A stretch of 28,465 nt of DNA, from positions 1 through 28,465 of IMG/VR virus record IMGVR_UViG_3300017776_000125; one strand, 5' to 3'. Numbering within the stretch: position 1 is the stretch's first letter; each line of letters opens with the position of its first letter. This DNA is from a virus. Shown here piece after piece: positions 15,462-22,220 of this stretch. The notes below the pieces were generated by a model, which was not told where the DNA came from, made no database searches, and saw only the letters and a program-made list of their open reading frames with translations. The translations under genes and the position numbers were made by a program.

Positions 15462-15889
15462 TAAATAACTCCTGAAGTAAACTTTTTCCAATCTATAGCA
15501 TTCTTAATAGTAAATGTTCTATTTGATATAATTTTTAGAGTCTTCTCTAAATAATCTACCGTTGTTTCTATATATGTTACCTTTTGTTCTAGTTTATTAA
15601 CATCACTATCTGACTTAACGTATTTGTCAACGTCTTGTCTTAATACTTTTAGATTAAAAGGTTTTTCTTGGTATACACTAGGGTCTGCTTTACCTGTGTA
15701 GTATTCCCACTTCTCTCTTACAATTCTTGCTAAATCTTGTTCAGCAACCTTTAAAAGATTTTTATATTTTGAATGGTACTTTGAATATTTGTTGTGTAAT
15801 TGTGGCGTCTTTAAAGATTCTAAATCAAGTTCAACATCATTGATCTTCAAGTCTTTATCTGCCATTGTCTGTATTTCTTCTAACGTCAT
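15461..15889 (-). CDS. uvsY: UvsY recombination mediator
   Basis: A 142-residue homologue of T4 UvsY, which loads the UvsX recombinase onto gp32-covered single-stranded DNA. Recognisable segments are MTLEEIQ, LDLESLKTPQLHNKY, REKWEYYTGKADPSVY, PFNLKVLRQDVDKYV and, near the end, FTIKNAIDWKKFTSG. The length matches the family (about 137-142). Promoters of both early and late type lie just upstream, fitting a gene needed through the switch to recombination-dependent replication. UvsX is outside the window. Confidence 0.92.
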   Translation of the reverse strand: MTLEEIQTMADKDLKINDVELDLESLKTPQLHNKYSKYHSKYKNLLKVAEQDLARIVREKWEYYTGKADPSVYQEKPFNLKVLRQDVDKYVKSDSDVNKLEQKVTYIETTVDYLEKTLKIISNRTFTIKNAIDWKKFTSGVI

Positions 15890-15907
15890 TATGTATTCAC
15901 CTTTTTA

Positions 15908-15915
15908 TATTTATG
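15908..15915 (-). promoter_or_regulatory. Late-type promoter box before uvsY (CATAAATA)
   Basis: Minus-strand CATAAATA, 7 of 8 matches to the T4 late consensus TATAAATA. It ends 18 nt before the uvsY ATG. AAGGTG between box and ATG would serve as ribosome binding site, but only marginally fits on a transcript from this box. Confidence 0.5.
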
Positions 15916-15934
15916 GATATTTTATCCTATGGAT

Positions 15935-15962
15935 ATTATATCATAACTACTCAAAAAATCAA
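15935..15962 (-). promoter_or_regulatory. sigma70-like promoter before uvsY
   Basis: TTGATT (15957-15962), 16 nt, TATAAT (15935-15940), with TGA directly before the -10 (extended -10) on the minus strand. Transcription would begin near 15928, leaving about 39 nt of leader with AAGGTG at its end. Confidence 0.6.
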
Positions 15963-15965
15963 GCT

Positions 15966-16592
15966 TTATGATGTAGTTTCTATGGTTCTGCCACCTGACA
16001 CAGCTGCAAATTCGTATATCTTATATGCAAAGGTCACACTAGCAGTTAGATACTGTATATCAGTTTCTTGTTGATTATAGTCTAAACCAGATAATGATAT
16101 AGGATATATATCTCTAAATCTAACTTCTAAAGCTGCATTGTTTTTACTTGATAATACAAATAAAGTTGCGTCTGAATATAGACCACCATCATCTTGTACT
16201 GCCGTACTTACTTTTCCTAGTTCTTTGTTGAGACTTACACTATTTGTTGTAGGAAATCTGTCACTTCCTGCGTTTTGTAGATTTCTAAATTGTTCATGGT
16301 CTTTAGGAAAACCAAGACCTGTTAACCAACCATGTATTTCTCTGTAATTTTCTAAACTTTCATCTACCAAGAATTGTATAGTTAAATTATCATAATCTAA
16401 TTTATCGCCTGGTATAGGTATGTCTTTAAGAGGTGTAGGCATACTTGCTTGACCTAGTGATATACCAGGTATGTTTGCAGCCGTACAGAAAAACTCTACT
16501 TTAGGAAGTTTGGTTACGCCAAACCTAAACTTTGTAGGTTCTGCATAGTCAAATTTAGTTGGTTGTCTATCTAATGCTTTTGTAGTAGTCAT
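15966..16592 (-). CDS. 3: Tail-tube-fold protein, probable gp3 tail terminator
   Basis: A 208-residue virion protein. RFGVTKLPKVEFFCTAANIPGISL (about 23-46, compare CTSTSLPGMTLGE in gp19), the strand YDNLTIQFLVDESLENYREI (66-85) and an ending with RFRDIYPISLSGLDYNQQET and VTFAYKIYEF follow the same plan as the gp19 tube protein in this window. The place between gp23 and uvsY is where related marine phages carry gp3, which caps the tail tube; gp54 (tube initiator) is the main alternative. The late-type box GATAAATA ends 5 nt before the ATG and there is no Shine-Dalgarno sequence. Confidence 0.6.
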   Translation of the reverse strand: MTTTKALDRQPTKFDYAEPTKFRFGVTKLPKVEFFCTAANIPGISLGQASMPTPLKDIPIPGDKLDYDNLTIQFLVDESLENYREIHGWLTGLGFPKDHEQFRNLQNAGSDRFPTTNSVSLNKELGKVSTAVQDDGGLYSDATLFVLSSKNNAALEVRFRDIYPISLSGLDYNQQETDIQYLTASVTFAYKIYEFAAVSGGRTIETTS

Positions 16593-16596
16593 GCTA

Positions 16597-16791
16597 CTAT
16601 TTATCTGTTTGTTTATCTACTTCTTGCCACTCTTTTTCAGTCGCTTCTTGTATCAGTTTTTGATCTGACTCTGATACCTTATCTTCTTCTTTCATATTAT
16701 CTATTCTATCCCATAATTTATCCCACACGCTTACTGATGGTTTCGAACAAGAAACTATAAAAATTGTTAAGAGGATTAGTAGATATTTCAT
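16597..16791 (-). CDS. Small lipoprotein
   Basis: A 64-residue protein with a type II signal peptide: MKYLLILLTIFIVSCSKPSV, where lipobox IVSC puts the acylated cysteine at position 15. The remainder is short, charged and mostly helical (DKLWDRIDNMKEEDKVSESD). The protein would be anchored to the inner or outer membrane on the periplasmic side. Phage lipoproteins of this size are sometimes superinfection-exclusion factors, but nothing in the sequence proves this. The start is fixed: an in-frame TAA lies just upstream. There is no ribosome binding site, and a CATAAATA box ends 5 nt before ATG. Confidence 0.75.
   Translation of the reverse strand: MKYLLILLTIFIVSCSKPSVSVWDKLWDRIDNMKEEDKVSESDQKLIQEATEKEWQEVDKQTDK
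16598..16605 (-). promoter_or_regulatory. Late-type promoter box before the gp3-like gene (GATAAATA)
   Basis: 7 of 8 matches to TATAAATA. The box touches the stop codon of the lipoprotein gene and ends exactly 5 nt before the next ATG, which places the expected start of transcription on the A of that ATG. Confidence 0.45.
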
Positions 16792-16796
16792 ACTTT

Positions 16797-16804
16797 TATT
16801 TATG
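16797..16804 (-). promoter_or_regulatory. Late-type promoter box before the lipoprotein gene (CATAAATA)
   Basis: 7 of 8 matches to TATAAATA, lying 2 nt after the T-tract of the gp23 terminator and 5 nt before the lipoprotein ATG. It would restart late transcription just after gp23 transcripts end. Confidence 0.55.
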
Positions 16805-16806
16805 CT

Positions 16807-16830
16807 AAAAAAAAGGGGGCCGAAGCCCCC
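16807..16830 (-). terminator. Strong rho-independent terminator after gp23
   Basis: On the minus strand GGGGGC, loop TTCG, GCCCCC, then eight T. A perfect 6-bp GC stem with the very stable UUCG tetraloop plus an uninterrupted U-tract. It lies 26 nt after the gp23 stop codon and is the only textbook intrinsic terminator I see in the window. Confidence 0.95.
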
Positions 16831-16856
16831 TCTTTAGAATTTGTTTGCACAAACTA

Positions 16857-18248
16857 TTACATGATGTTCGCTACTTGTACTCGTCTGTAATATCTGTTAG
16901 AAGATAATGCAGTTAAGCCATCAGCAGTGATTGAACCAGTACCAGTCACATCGCTACCAGCAAATGGGTTCGCTACTAGACCATATCTAGTTTTGAAACC
17001 AATTTTTGGTTGGAATGAGTCTTGTCCTACTGCTCTTACCATTTGTAGTGGCACATATGGGCAATAGAAAATACCAGCGTCATAAGGTGAAGTACCTTTA
17101 TAACCAACAACATAGTATTGTTTAGCAGGTGAAGCGTTAGACGCCAAGTTTGCAGCATATGGGTCGATATATACTTTGTATTTACCGTTTAATACACCAG
17201 CAAAAGTGTTACCTGTGTCATCAACATTTAAATTGTTGTTTAACGCAGGAGTGTAGTCTAAAACACCAGCCATTTGTAATGCAGAGGCAACATCTGAAGA
17301 ACAGATAATTATATTACCTTTTCCTCTTCTCGTTCTTTGAGCGATAGTGTTTGCGTCTCTCTCTACTTGGAACATTAATCCTTTGAATCTTTCAACAGAC
17401 CATCTTCCGTTTGAGTCAGTATCTAAATCAAAGATACCAGCAGTTGTTGTGTTAATTGCAGCGTCTGAATTATCGTTATCAGCAGCACCTACTTCAGCGC
17501 CTCTGTAAACTGATCTTACAACTTCTCTGTTGATTTCCGCAAGGATCTCAGCAGATAGGATGTTTGATAATTCTGTTTCAGCGTCTAAACCATGGATTGC
17601 TTTTAAGTCTTGAGCAAGTTCCATAGTGTATTCAGCTTTAAGAGCTCTTGATTTAGCAGTCACAGTTGATTTCTCAATTGAGAAAGCCATCTCAGCGAAA
17701 GCGTTTCCGCTAGCATCGCCTAGAGCTTCAGCCGCAGCTGTTGTCATACCAGTACCAGTTGTGTAGTTTGGACCTGCAGCTGGGATTGGTGCGTCATTAA
17801 GCACAGCAGGGTTTTCACCATTCTGTGCAGTTTGTGAGAATCCAGTGTTCGTTGAAGAACCAGCAGCATTTCTACCACTGAAGTCTGAATCAGCTTCGTT
17901 AAATAAAGCTTCTGTGCCAGATTGACTAGAGAATCTACTTCTCATTGCAAATATAAGACCAGTTGGTCCTGACATAGGTTGTACGCCACAAATATCGTAA
18001 GCGATAAGATTTGGCATTGCTCTTCTAACTAAACTGATAAGAATTGGATTCCAGTTTTGTATAGATGAACCAGTAGCGTTTGAAGGAGCCGACTCAGACA
18101 TAAACTGAGCGTCTTCTTTTAAACTTTTCTCTTGGTTCTCTAGTACAACAGAAGTGACTGCTCTTTTATAACTATCACCGATCTTTGGAAGATCAGGATG
18201 GTCTAAAACAGGCTGCCACTTGTTTTGTATAGATTCTGATAAAAACAT
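16857..18248 (-). CDS. 23: gp23 major capsid protein
   Basis: A 463-residue T4-type major capsid protein. Recognisable segments include IQNWNPILISLVRRAMPNLIAYDICGVQPMSGPTGLIFAMRSRF (about 63-106), the long middle with AKSRALKAEYTMELAQDLKA, RRGKGNIIICSSDVASAL, and the ending KIGFKTRYGLVANPFA. It is shorter than T4 gp23 (521) and has no separate gp24 gene nearby. The first about 50 residues are probably a propeptide removed by gp21, perhaps after MSE at 50-52. Codons look clearly less AT-rich than in the oxygenase genes, as expected of the most abundant protein. It has a strong AGGAGA site 9 nt from the start. Confidence 0.95.
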   Translation of the reverse strand: MFLSESIQNKWQPVLDHPDLPKIGDSYKRAVTSVVLENQEKSLKEDAQFMSESAPSNATGSSIQNWNPILISLVRRAMPNLIAYDICGVQPMSGPTGLIFAMRSRFSSQSGTEALFNEADSDFSGRNAAGSSTNTGFSQTAQNGENPAVLNDAPIPAAGPNYTTGTGMTTAAAEALGDASGNAFAEMAFSIEKSTVTAKSRALKAEYTMELAQDLKAIHGLDAETELSNILSAEILAEINREVVRSVYRGAEVGAADNDNSDAAINTTTAGIFDLDTDSNGRWSVERFKGLMFQVERDANTIAQRTRRGKGNIIICSSDVASALQMAGVLDYTPALNNNLNVDDTGNTFAGVLNGKYKVYIDPYAANLASNASPAKQYYVVGYKGTSPYDAGIFYCPYVPLQMVRAVGQDSFQPKIGFKTRYGLVANPFAGSDVTGTGSITADGLTALSSNRYYRRVQVANIM

Positions 18249-18257
18249 ATTTTTATC

Positions 18258-18263
18258 TCTCCT
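18258..18263 (-). promoter_or_regulatory. Strong ribosome binding site of gp23
   Basis: AGGAGA on the minus strand about 9 nt before ATG at 18248. It is one of the best Shine-Dalgarno matches in the window and supports the short start over any upstream alternative. Confidence 0.8.
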
Positions 18264-18273
18264 TTTTCTCTTT

Positions 18274-18312
18274 TAGTTTAATTAAACTACTAAAAAGTTA
18301 TTAGTATAACTT
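18274..18312 (-). repeat. Two hairpins between gp22 and gp23
   Basis: Two inverted repeats in series. AAGTTAT-ACTA-ATAACTT (18295-18312) spans the gp22 stop codon and is followed by T's; TAGTTTAATTAAACTA (18274-18289) is a perfect 16-nt palindrome between gp22 and the gp23 ribosome binding site. Both are AT-only or nearly so, so weak terminators at most. They may instead be RNA processing or stability structures for the gp23 message. Confidence 0.6.
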
Positions 18313-19770
18313 CTTAGCTTGGTTTTTACTAATTGCAGCTGTGTATGCAGCCATTGACTCAGATACAAAAGCATCCGAAGTCATGTTATCTGTTGCAGCT
18401 ACTTCATTAGATTCAGTATCACTTGCTTTTGATTTCGGAAAGTAAGAATTTTTAATTGTTTCTACTTTCGTTCTATAATCAGCAGCATCCACATACTCAA
18501 TACTTTCTGCTAAACCTTTAAGTTTTTCAGTTTCAGTTTCAGCAAGGTCACTAGATACGTCATTTATAATGTCGTCTTTAGCAAATTCGCCAATTTTCTG
18601 ATTTAACTCTACATTAGATTCTAATGTTTTGTTCATATCTTCTTTTAACTTAATGATTGTTGCAGCTTGATCCTCAACAACATCAAATTTACTTTCAGGT
18701 AAATCAATGTAATGAGTTTCAAAAAGTTTCTTCATGCCACCAATAAAGTCTTCAGTAATTTCTGCCTTTAGACCTTTTTCGATAGCCAATTCGTTGTCTT
18801 TCATCCAAGACTCGACAACGTAATTTAGATAAGCGTCAACTTTTTCTACGATTTCTGATTTAGTTTCTTCAACTTTATCAGCAACTTTTGATTCGTATTC
18901 GCCTTCTAATTTTTCAATTTCTTCTACAAGTTTTGCTTTAACAGCAGATTCGAAAATTGTAGCAGCTTTTGCTTTAAACTCTTCCGATAGTTCTTCACCA
19001 TCTGTAAGAGCAGCTACGTCTTCTTTCATATCCATGTCTTTTACTTTATCTTTTGCAGAAGCTTTAATATCTTTTTTATCTTCTTTTTCGTCTTCTTCTT
19101 TAACTTCTTTGTCGTGTTCTTTATTTGCTTTGATGTCTTTTTTCTTTTCGTCTTCAGACTCTTCTTTCATCTCTTTGTCTTTTTGAGATTTGATGTCTTT
19201 CTTCTCACCATCGTGAGCAGTTTCTTTTTTGTCTTGCGACTTTTTCAAAGCGTCTAAAGCAGCCTTAGGCATTTCGCCCTCTGACATTTCTTTTTCCTTA
19301 TCAGCTTGCGCCTTTAATTCTTTTTCTTTGTCAGCCATAGTTTCTTTCATCTTTTCAATCTCAGCTTTGATCATGTCAGATTTCTTATGGTCTTCTGCTT
19401 CTTTCATTTCTTTTTCTTTGTCATTTACTTGAGCGTTCATTTTTTTAATGTCAGCTTGTGCTTTCATCATCTTTTCTTTTTCTTTCTCGTCAGCTTCTTT
19501 AACTTCTTCCTTGTCTTCATAAGTTTCAGACTTAGGTTTCATGTCGTAATTAGCTTTAAGAGATTGCATTGGCTCAGCAGGTTTTGCACTTTTTTGTTGT
19601 GGGTCACCAGTAATGTGGTTTACCCCTTGTGCGAAATCAATTTTGCCATCAGTTGGGCTTGTGATAGCCTTAGTGATAACATTCTGAATAGTTGCCCCTA
19701 AAGTTTTAGGTGCTTCTGCTGGAGCGGCATTTTTTTTCGGCGCCATAGCGTCAGTTTTACCGTTTTCCAT
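18301..19770 (-). CDS. 22: gp22 prohead scaffold protein, enlarged
   Basis: A 489-residue prohead core protein, much longer than T4 gp22 (269). The C-terminal half (about 250-489) looks like the usual scaffold: helical, acidic, e.g. EEFKAKAATIFESAVKAKLV, then coiled-coil stretches and a segment ending ISKNQAKKLY. The extra length is a Lys/Glu-rich segment (about 80-250) made of short repeats such as KEMKE, DKEKE and KKDIKA. Scaffold position between gp21 and gp23 supports the call. gp21 would cut it during head maturation. A late box lies at 19834-19841 and GAGG precedes ATG 19770. Confidence 0.85.
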   Translation of the reverse strand: MENGKTDAMAPKKNAAPAEAPKTLGATIQNVITKAITSPTDGKIDFAQGVNHITGDPQQKSAKPAEPMQSLKANYDMKPKSETYEDKEEVKEADEKEKEKMMKAQADIKKMNAQVNDKEKEMKEAEDHKKSDMIKAEIEKMKETMADKEKELKAQADKEKEMSEGEMPKAALDALKKSQDKKETAHDGEKKDIKSQKDKEMKEESEDEKKKDIKANKEHDKEVKEEDEKEDKKDIKASAKDKVKDMDMKEDVAALTDGEELSEEFKAKAATIFESAVKAKLVEEIEKLEGEYESKVADKVEETKSEIVEKVDAYLNYVVESWMKDNELAIEKGLKAEITEDFIGGMKKLFETHYIDLPESKFDVVEDQAATIIKLKEDMNKTLESNVELNQKIGEFAKDDIINDVSSDLAETETEKLKGLAESIEYVDAADYRTKVETIKNSYFPKSKASDTESNEVAATDNMTSDAFVSESMAAYTAAISKNQAKKLY

Positions 19771-19833
19771 TTTAGTTTTCCTCTTCTTTTTATATTAAAA
19801 TTGCAATAATTGGACTATAAAATAGTCAACTAT

Positions 19834-19841
19834 TATTTATA
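19834..19841 (-). promoter_or_regulatory. Late promoter of gp22 (TATAAATA)
   Basis: Exact 8/8 match to the T4 late consensus on the minus strand, in the gap between gp21 and gp22, giving a leader of about 55-60 nt. A small inverted repeat GACTA/TAGTC (about 19813-19827) lies just after it. Confidence 0.8.
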
Positions 19842-19844
19842 AAA

Positions 19845-20489
19845 TTACAGCTTTTTAAGAAAGTTCTCAAACACAATAGCATTTTTCTCTGCTCTTGCGA
19901 TTCGTTCTTTACTCTCAACCTGTACTTTTAATTCTTTAACCTCTGCTTCTTTCAAAATCCCATTATTCCAAATCCATTCTTTGCCTTCCATTATGCCTTC
20001 TACAAAAGCGTCTGGAGCAGATGGATCAGCAACTATATCAGCTGCTGTCGCAAGGTAAAAATCGTTGTTAACTACATTGGCACCTTGACTATTTGATAGT
20101 GTGCCCATACCTCGGGAAGAAACGCCTAATCTTGCACCTTCATCTATAAGTGACTTCACAATTTTTCCATATGGTGTGTCTAGGACTCTTGCTTCTCCGA
20201 TAAAATTATTGCCTTCTGGATACAGAGCTTTAATCATATGACTAACTCTTTCTAGGTTGACGGTGGGACCGTCTGGATGACCTAGTTCGCCAAATGCTCT
20301 GTTTTTATTGATAAATTCTCTGTTGTATCTAACAACTTCTCTTTGAAGAATCTCTTTTGGATACATTCTGCCATTCTTATTTTTGATGTCAGATTGCATA
20401 AAGATACCTTTGATGGCATAATTTTTCTTGCCATTAGTTTCTTCTACAATGTATTCCGCTTGTTCGATTTCTTCGGTAATTAGCTTCAT
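19845..20489 (-). CDS. 21: gp21 prohead protease
   Basis: A 214-residue serine protease of the T4 gp21 (herpesvirus assemblin-like) group, which cleaves scaffold and capsid propeptides inside the prohead. FMQSDIKNKNGRMYP (30-44) is the family opening. GELGHPDGP (68-76) carries the catalytic H71 and LGVSSRGMG (121-129) the catalytic Ser. Length matches T4 gp21 (212). It is followed by gp22, one of its substrates, after 74 nt. Confidence 0.95.
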   Translation of the reverse strand: MKLITEEIEQAEYIVEETNGKKNYAIKGIFMQSDIKNKNGRMYPKEILQREVVRYNREFINKNRAFGELGHPDGPTVNLERVSHMIKALYPEGNNFIGEARVLDTPYGKIVKSLIDEGARLGVSSRGMGTLSNSQGANVVNNDFYLATAADIVADPSAPDAFVEGIMEGKEWIWNNGILKEAEVKELKVQVESKERIARAEKNAIVFENFLKKL

Positions 20490-20518
20490 AAGTATCTATC
20501 TCTTAATTTCTCTACTAA

Positions 20519-20526
20519 TATTTATA
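20519..20526 (-). promoter_or_regulatory. Late promoter of gp21 (TATAAATA)
   Basis: Exact 8/8 match to the late consensus on the minus strand, in the 44-nt gap between the third decoration-like gene and gp21; expected start of transcription about 24 nt before the gp21 ATG. Confidence 0.8.
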
Positions 20527-20533
20527 CAAATTA

Positions 20534-20926
20534 TTATCTAAACTCGGCAATAATTGTGTAATTATCACCATTTGCAAAATTTTTTGTAGATAGTAAAACA
20601 TCACCTGTAGGTGTTGTCGAGTTATTTGTTATCTCATTACCATCTGCTCTTAAATCGAAAAAACCTTGACCAGACAATAAAACTGCGGTAGCGTTAGTTT
20701 CGCCATCCCATATAAGTTCTACTGCTGACTTACTGTCAGACGTATTAATAGAATAATATAACTTTGATATTTTTCTATTTCCATCCTCAGTCATAAAAGT
20801 TAATTCAGAAGCGTCAACTTTTTTGACTAGGGTCTCACCTGTACCGTCAGAGAAGTTTGTAAGTTTAGTTGTAAACTTGACACCTGAAGTATCTGCGATT
20901 GTTAAGCTTGAAACTGTATCAGCCAT
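20534..20926 (-). CDS. Head-module paralogue 3 (possible decoration protein)
   Basis: A 130-residue beta-rich protein, last of three tandem relatives. The shared pattern is: Val/Thr-rich start; ETLVKKVDASEL; ISKLYYSI; a strand with ELIWDGETNATAVLLSGQGFFDLR; then TGDVLLST and an ending YTIIAEFR. No enzyme motif is visible. The place, in the head cluster between gp68-like and gp21, suggests a virion role, for example capsid decoration or neck; that is inference. It overlaps paralogue 2 by 8 nt. Confidence 0.6.
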   Translation of the reverse strand: MADTVSSLTIADTSGVKFTTKLTNFSDGTGETLVKKVDASELTFMTEDGNRKISKLYYSINTSDSKSAVELIWDGETNATAVLLSGQGFFDLRADGNEITNNSTTPTGDVLLSTKNFANGDNYTIIAEFR

Positions 20927-21320
20927 TTGTAAATCCTTTTTCTTTTCTAAATTCTACTACTATATTATATGTTGACACCGTACTATCAGATGACACAAGC
21001 ACGTCACCTGTCGGATTGACAAGTGTTATGCCTGTGTCTTCTTGTTTAATTCGTGGTTCGTTTTTCTTCAAACCGTAATTACCACGTCCACTAAATTGTG
21101 TTGCAGCTTGTTCATCTGTCTCAGCGTCAAAGAAAAAAGTTAAATTTCCCGAACCGAGTATCTCGTAATACAAGTGTGCAATTGACAAGTTAGGACTTGA
21201 CGTTGCGCCTGATAAAATACTTGCGTCTAATAATGTTTGTTTTGTTTCACCACCTAAACCATTTGCTTTAACAATAACTTTTTTATTATCATCAGCTAAT
21301 GTTTCAGTAATGATCGCCAT
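20919..21320 (-). CDS. Head-module paralogue 2 (possible decoration protein)
   Basis: 133 residues. The matching segments are TKQTLLDASIL, IAHLYYEILGSGNLTFFFDA, AATQFSGRGNYGL, PTGDVLVSS and YNIVVEFRK, which line up with paralogue 3 nearly motif for motif and with paralogue 1 more weakly. Single-domain beta-sandwich is the likely fold. It starts 2 nt after paralogue 1 and overlaps paralogue 3 by 8 nt, so the trio is one translational unit. Confidence 0.6.
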   Translation of the reverse strand: MAIITETLADDNKKVIVKANGLGGETKQTLLDASILSGATSSPNLSIAHLYYEILGSGNLTFFFDAETDEQAATQFSGRGNYGLKKNEPRIKQEDTGITLVNPTGDVLVSSDSTVSTYNIVVEFRKEKGFTNG

Positions 21321-21322
21321 TA

Positions 21323-21697
21323 TTAACTATAATTAAAATTGTCTTTTACTACTTCAATTACAACATAACCACTTGCACTTACCGTTGTGATTGAAATATC
21401 ACCATCGGTTGCATGTGTAGCAGCACCTGCTGAGTTCACAATTGTACCTGCGTTATAAACATCACTACCTGATAGTGATATTGCTTTCTCTGCTGTTGCA
21501 CCATTTTTTATAAATGATAATGTAGCGTAACCTGTAAGCGCAAATTTTAGACCTCTAATTTTTAACTGCCCACCATTTTGGTGTGCGTCTAATCCAGAAG
21601 CGTCAATTACGGTTGTGGTAGCGCTGTCATTTGTAAATTCCACTAATACTTTTGCAAAACCTCTAGTATCTGATAGAGTTCTTGTTGATATTGCCAT
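21323..21697 (-). CDS. Head-module paralogue 1 (possible decoration protein)
   Basis: 124 residues, the most divergent of the trio: TTTVIDASGL, LKIRGLKFALTGYATLSFIKNG, AISLSGSDVY, then GDISITTVSASGYVVIEVVKD. The DAS-L, IRGL, SF, LSG and closing YVVIEV positions match the other two. Ala/Gly/Thr-rich composition and lack of charged patches fit a virion surface protein. AAAGGG lies upstream of the ATG. Confidence 0.58.
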   Translation of the reverse strand: MAISTRTLSDTRGFAKVLVEFTNDSATTTVIDASGLDAHQNGGQLKIRGLKFALTGYATLSFIKNGATAEKAISLSGSDVYNAGTIVNSAGAATHATDGDISITTVSASGYVVIEVVKDNFNYS

Positions 21698-21715
21698 ATG
21701 CTATTCCCTTTACCT

Positions 21716-21973
21716 TTATCTTCTTAAAATTGTTAATGTTTCTTTGTCAAAGTATTTCATTAAATCGTTCACTTTAACATTATACATTTTAGAGGCCGCT
21801 TTGACATTCTTCTCAAAGTCAGCGATTACATCTGCTGATTTATCAGCAGCTCTAAAAACCATATCTACAGCTTTTTTCATCTTAGGCGATAACTTATTAT
21901 ATTGCCTAGTTCGCTTGTAGTCGTTGCCGTCAGTAATTATTTCTTCTCTAAATTTACTGAGCGTCTTGGTCAT
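21716..21973 (-). CDS. 68: gp68-like prohead core protein
   Basis: About 85 residues from ATG 21973, which has GAGGTG upstream; an earlier in-frame ATG at 22003 lacks a good site. Basic, helical: MTKTLSKFREEIITDGNDYK, then KMKKAVDMVFRAADKSADVIADFEKNV. Shorter than T4 gp68 (141), but position straight after the gp67-like gene and before the protease is the T4 position. Identity rests on context and character, not on strong motifs. It overlaps the gp67-like gene by 20 nt. Confidence 0.5.
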   Translation of the reverse strand: MTKTLSKFREEIITDGNDYKRTRQYNKLSPKMKKAVDMVFRAADKSADVIADFEKNVKAASKMYNVKVNDLMKYFDKETLTILRR

Positions 21974-22220
21974 TACTTGGCACCTCTTCAGCAGGAGTTT
22001 CATCTGCTGATTGTTCTATGTTATCACCTGTAAAAGGATCAGCCTCAGGTGCTATAACACCTTGTTGACCTGTAAACATAGATTTAGCCACATCAGTTTT
22101 AGCGTCATCTAAAGAAGCAGCAATCTTATCTGACATGGTGTCATTAAAGTTTTTCTGTGCTTCTGTATTGTCGCCTTTATCCAAGTTATCTACGAAATTT
22201 TTTAAATTTTCTTTACTCAT
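21954..22220 (-). CDS. 67: gp67-like prohead core protein
   Basis: 88 residues, acidic. The first half, MSKENLKNFVDNLDKGDNTE then AQKNFNDTMSDKIAASLDDAKTDVAKSMF, matches the pattern of gp67 in marine T4-like phages (helix with 'D-AE-F---M--KI---LDD'); T4 gp67 has 80 residues. The second half is Pro/Glu/Asp-rich and should be cut up by gp21. The gene overlaps gp20 by 8 nt. Confidence 0.7.
   Translation of the reverse strand: MSKENLKNFVDNLDKGDNTEAQKNFNDTMSDKIAASLDDAKTDVAKSMFTGQQGVIAPEADPFTGDNIEQSADETPAEEVPSNDQDAQ

Noticed and set aside
19387-19701. 104-codon plus-strand frame rich in Phe, with apparent membrane segments
   Set aside because: It is the complement of the Lys/Glu-rich gp22 repeat; AAG/GAA-type codons read backwards give Phe/Leu/Ser, mimicking hydrophobic helices.
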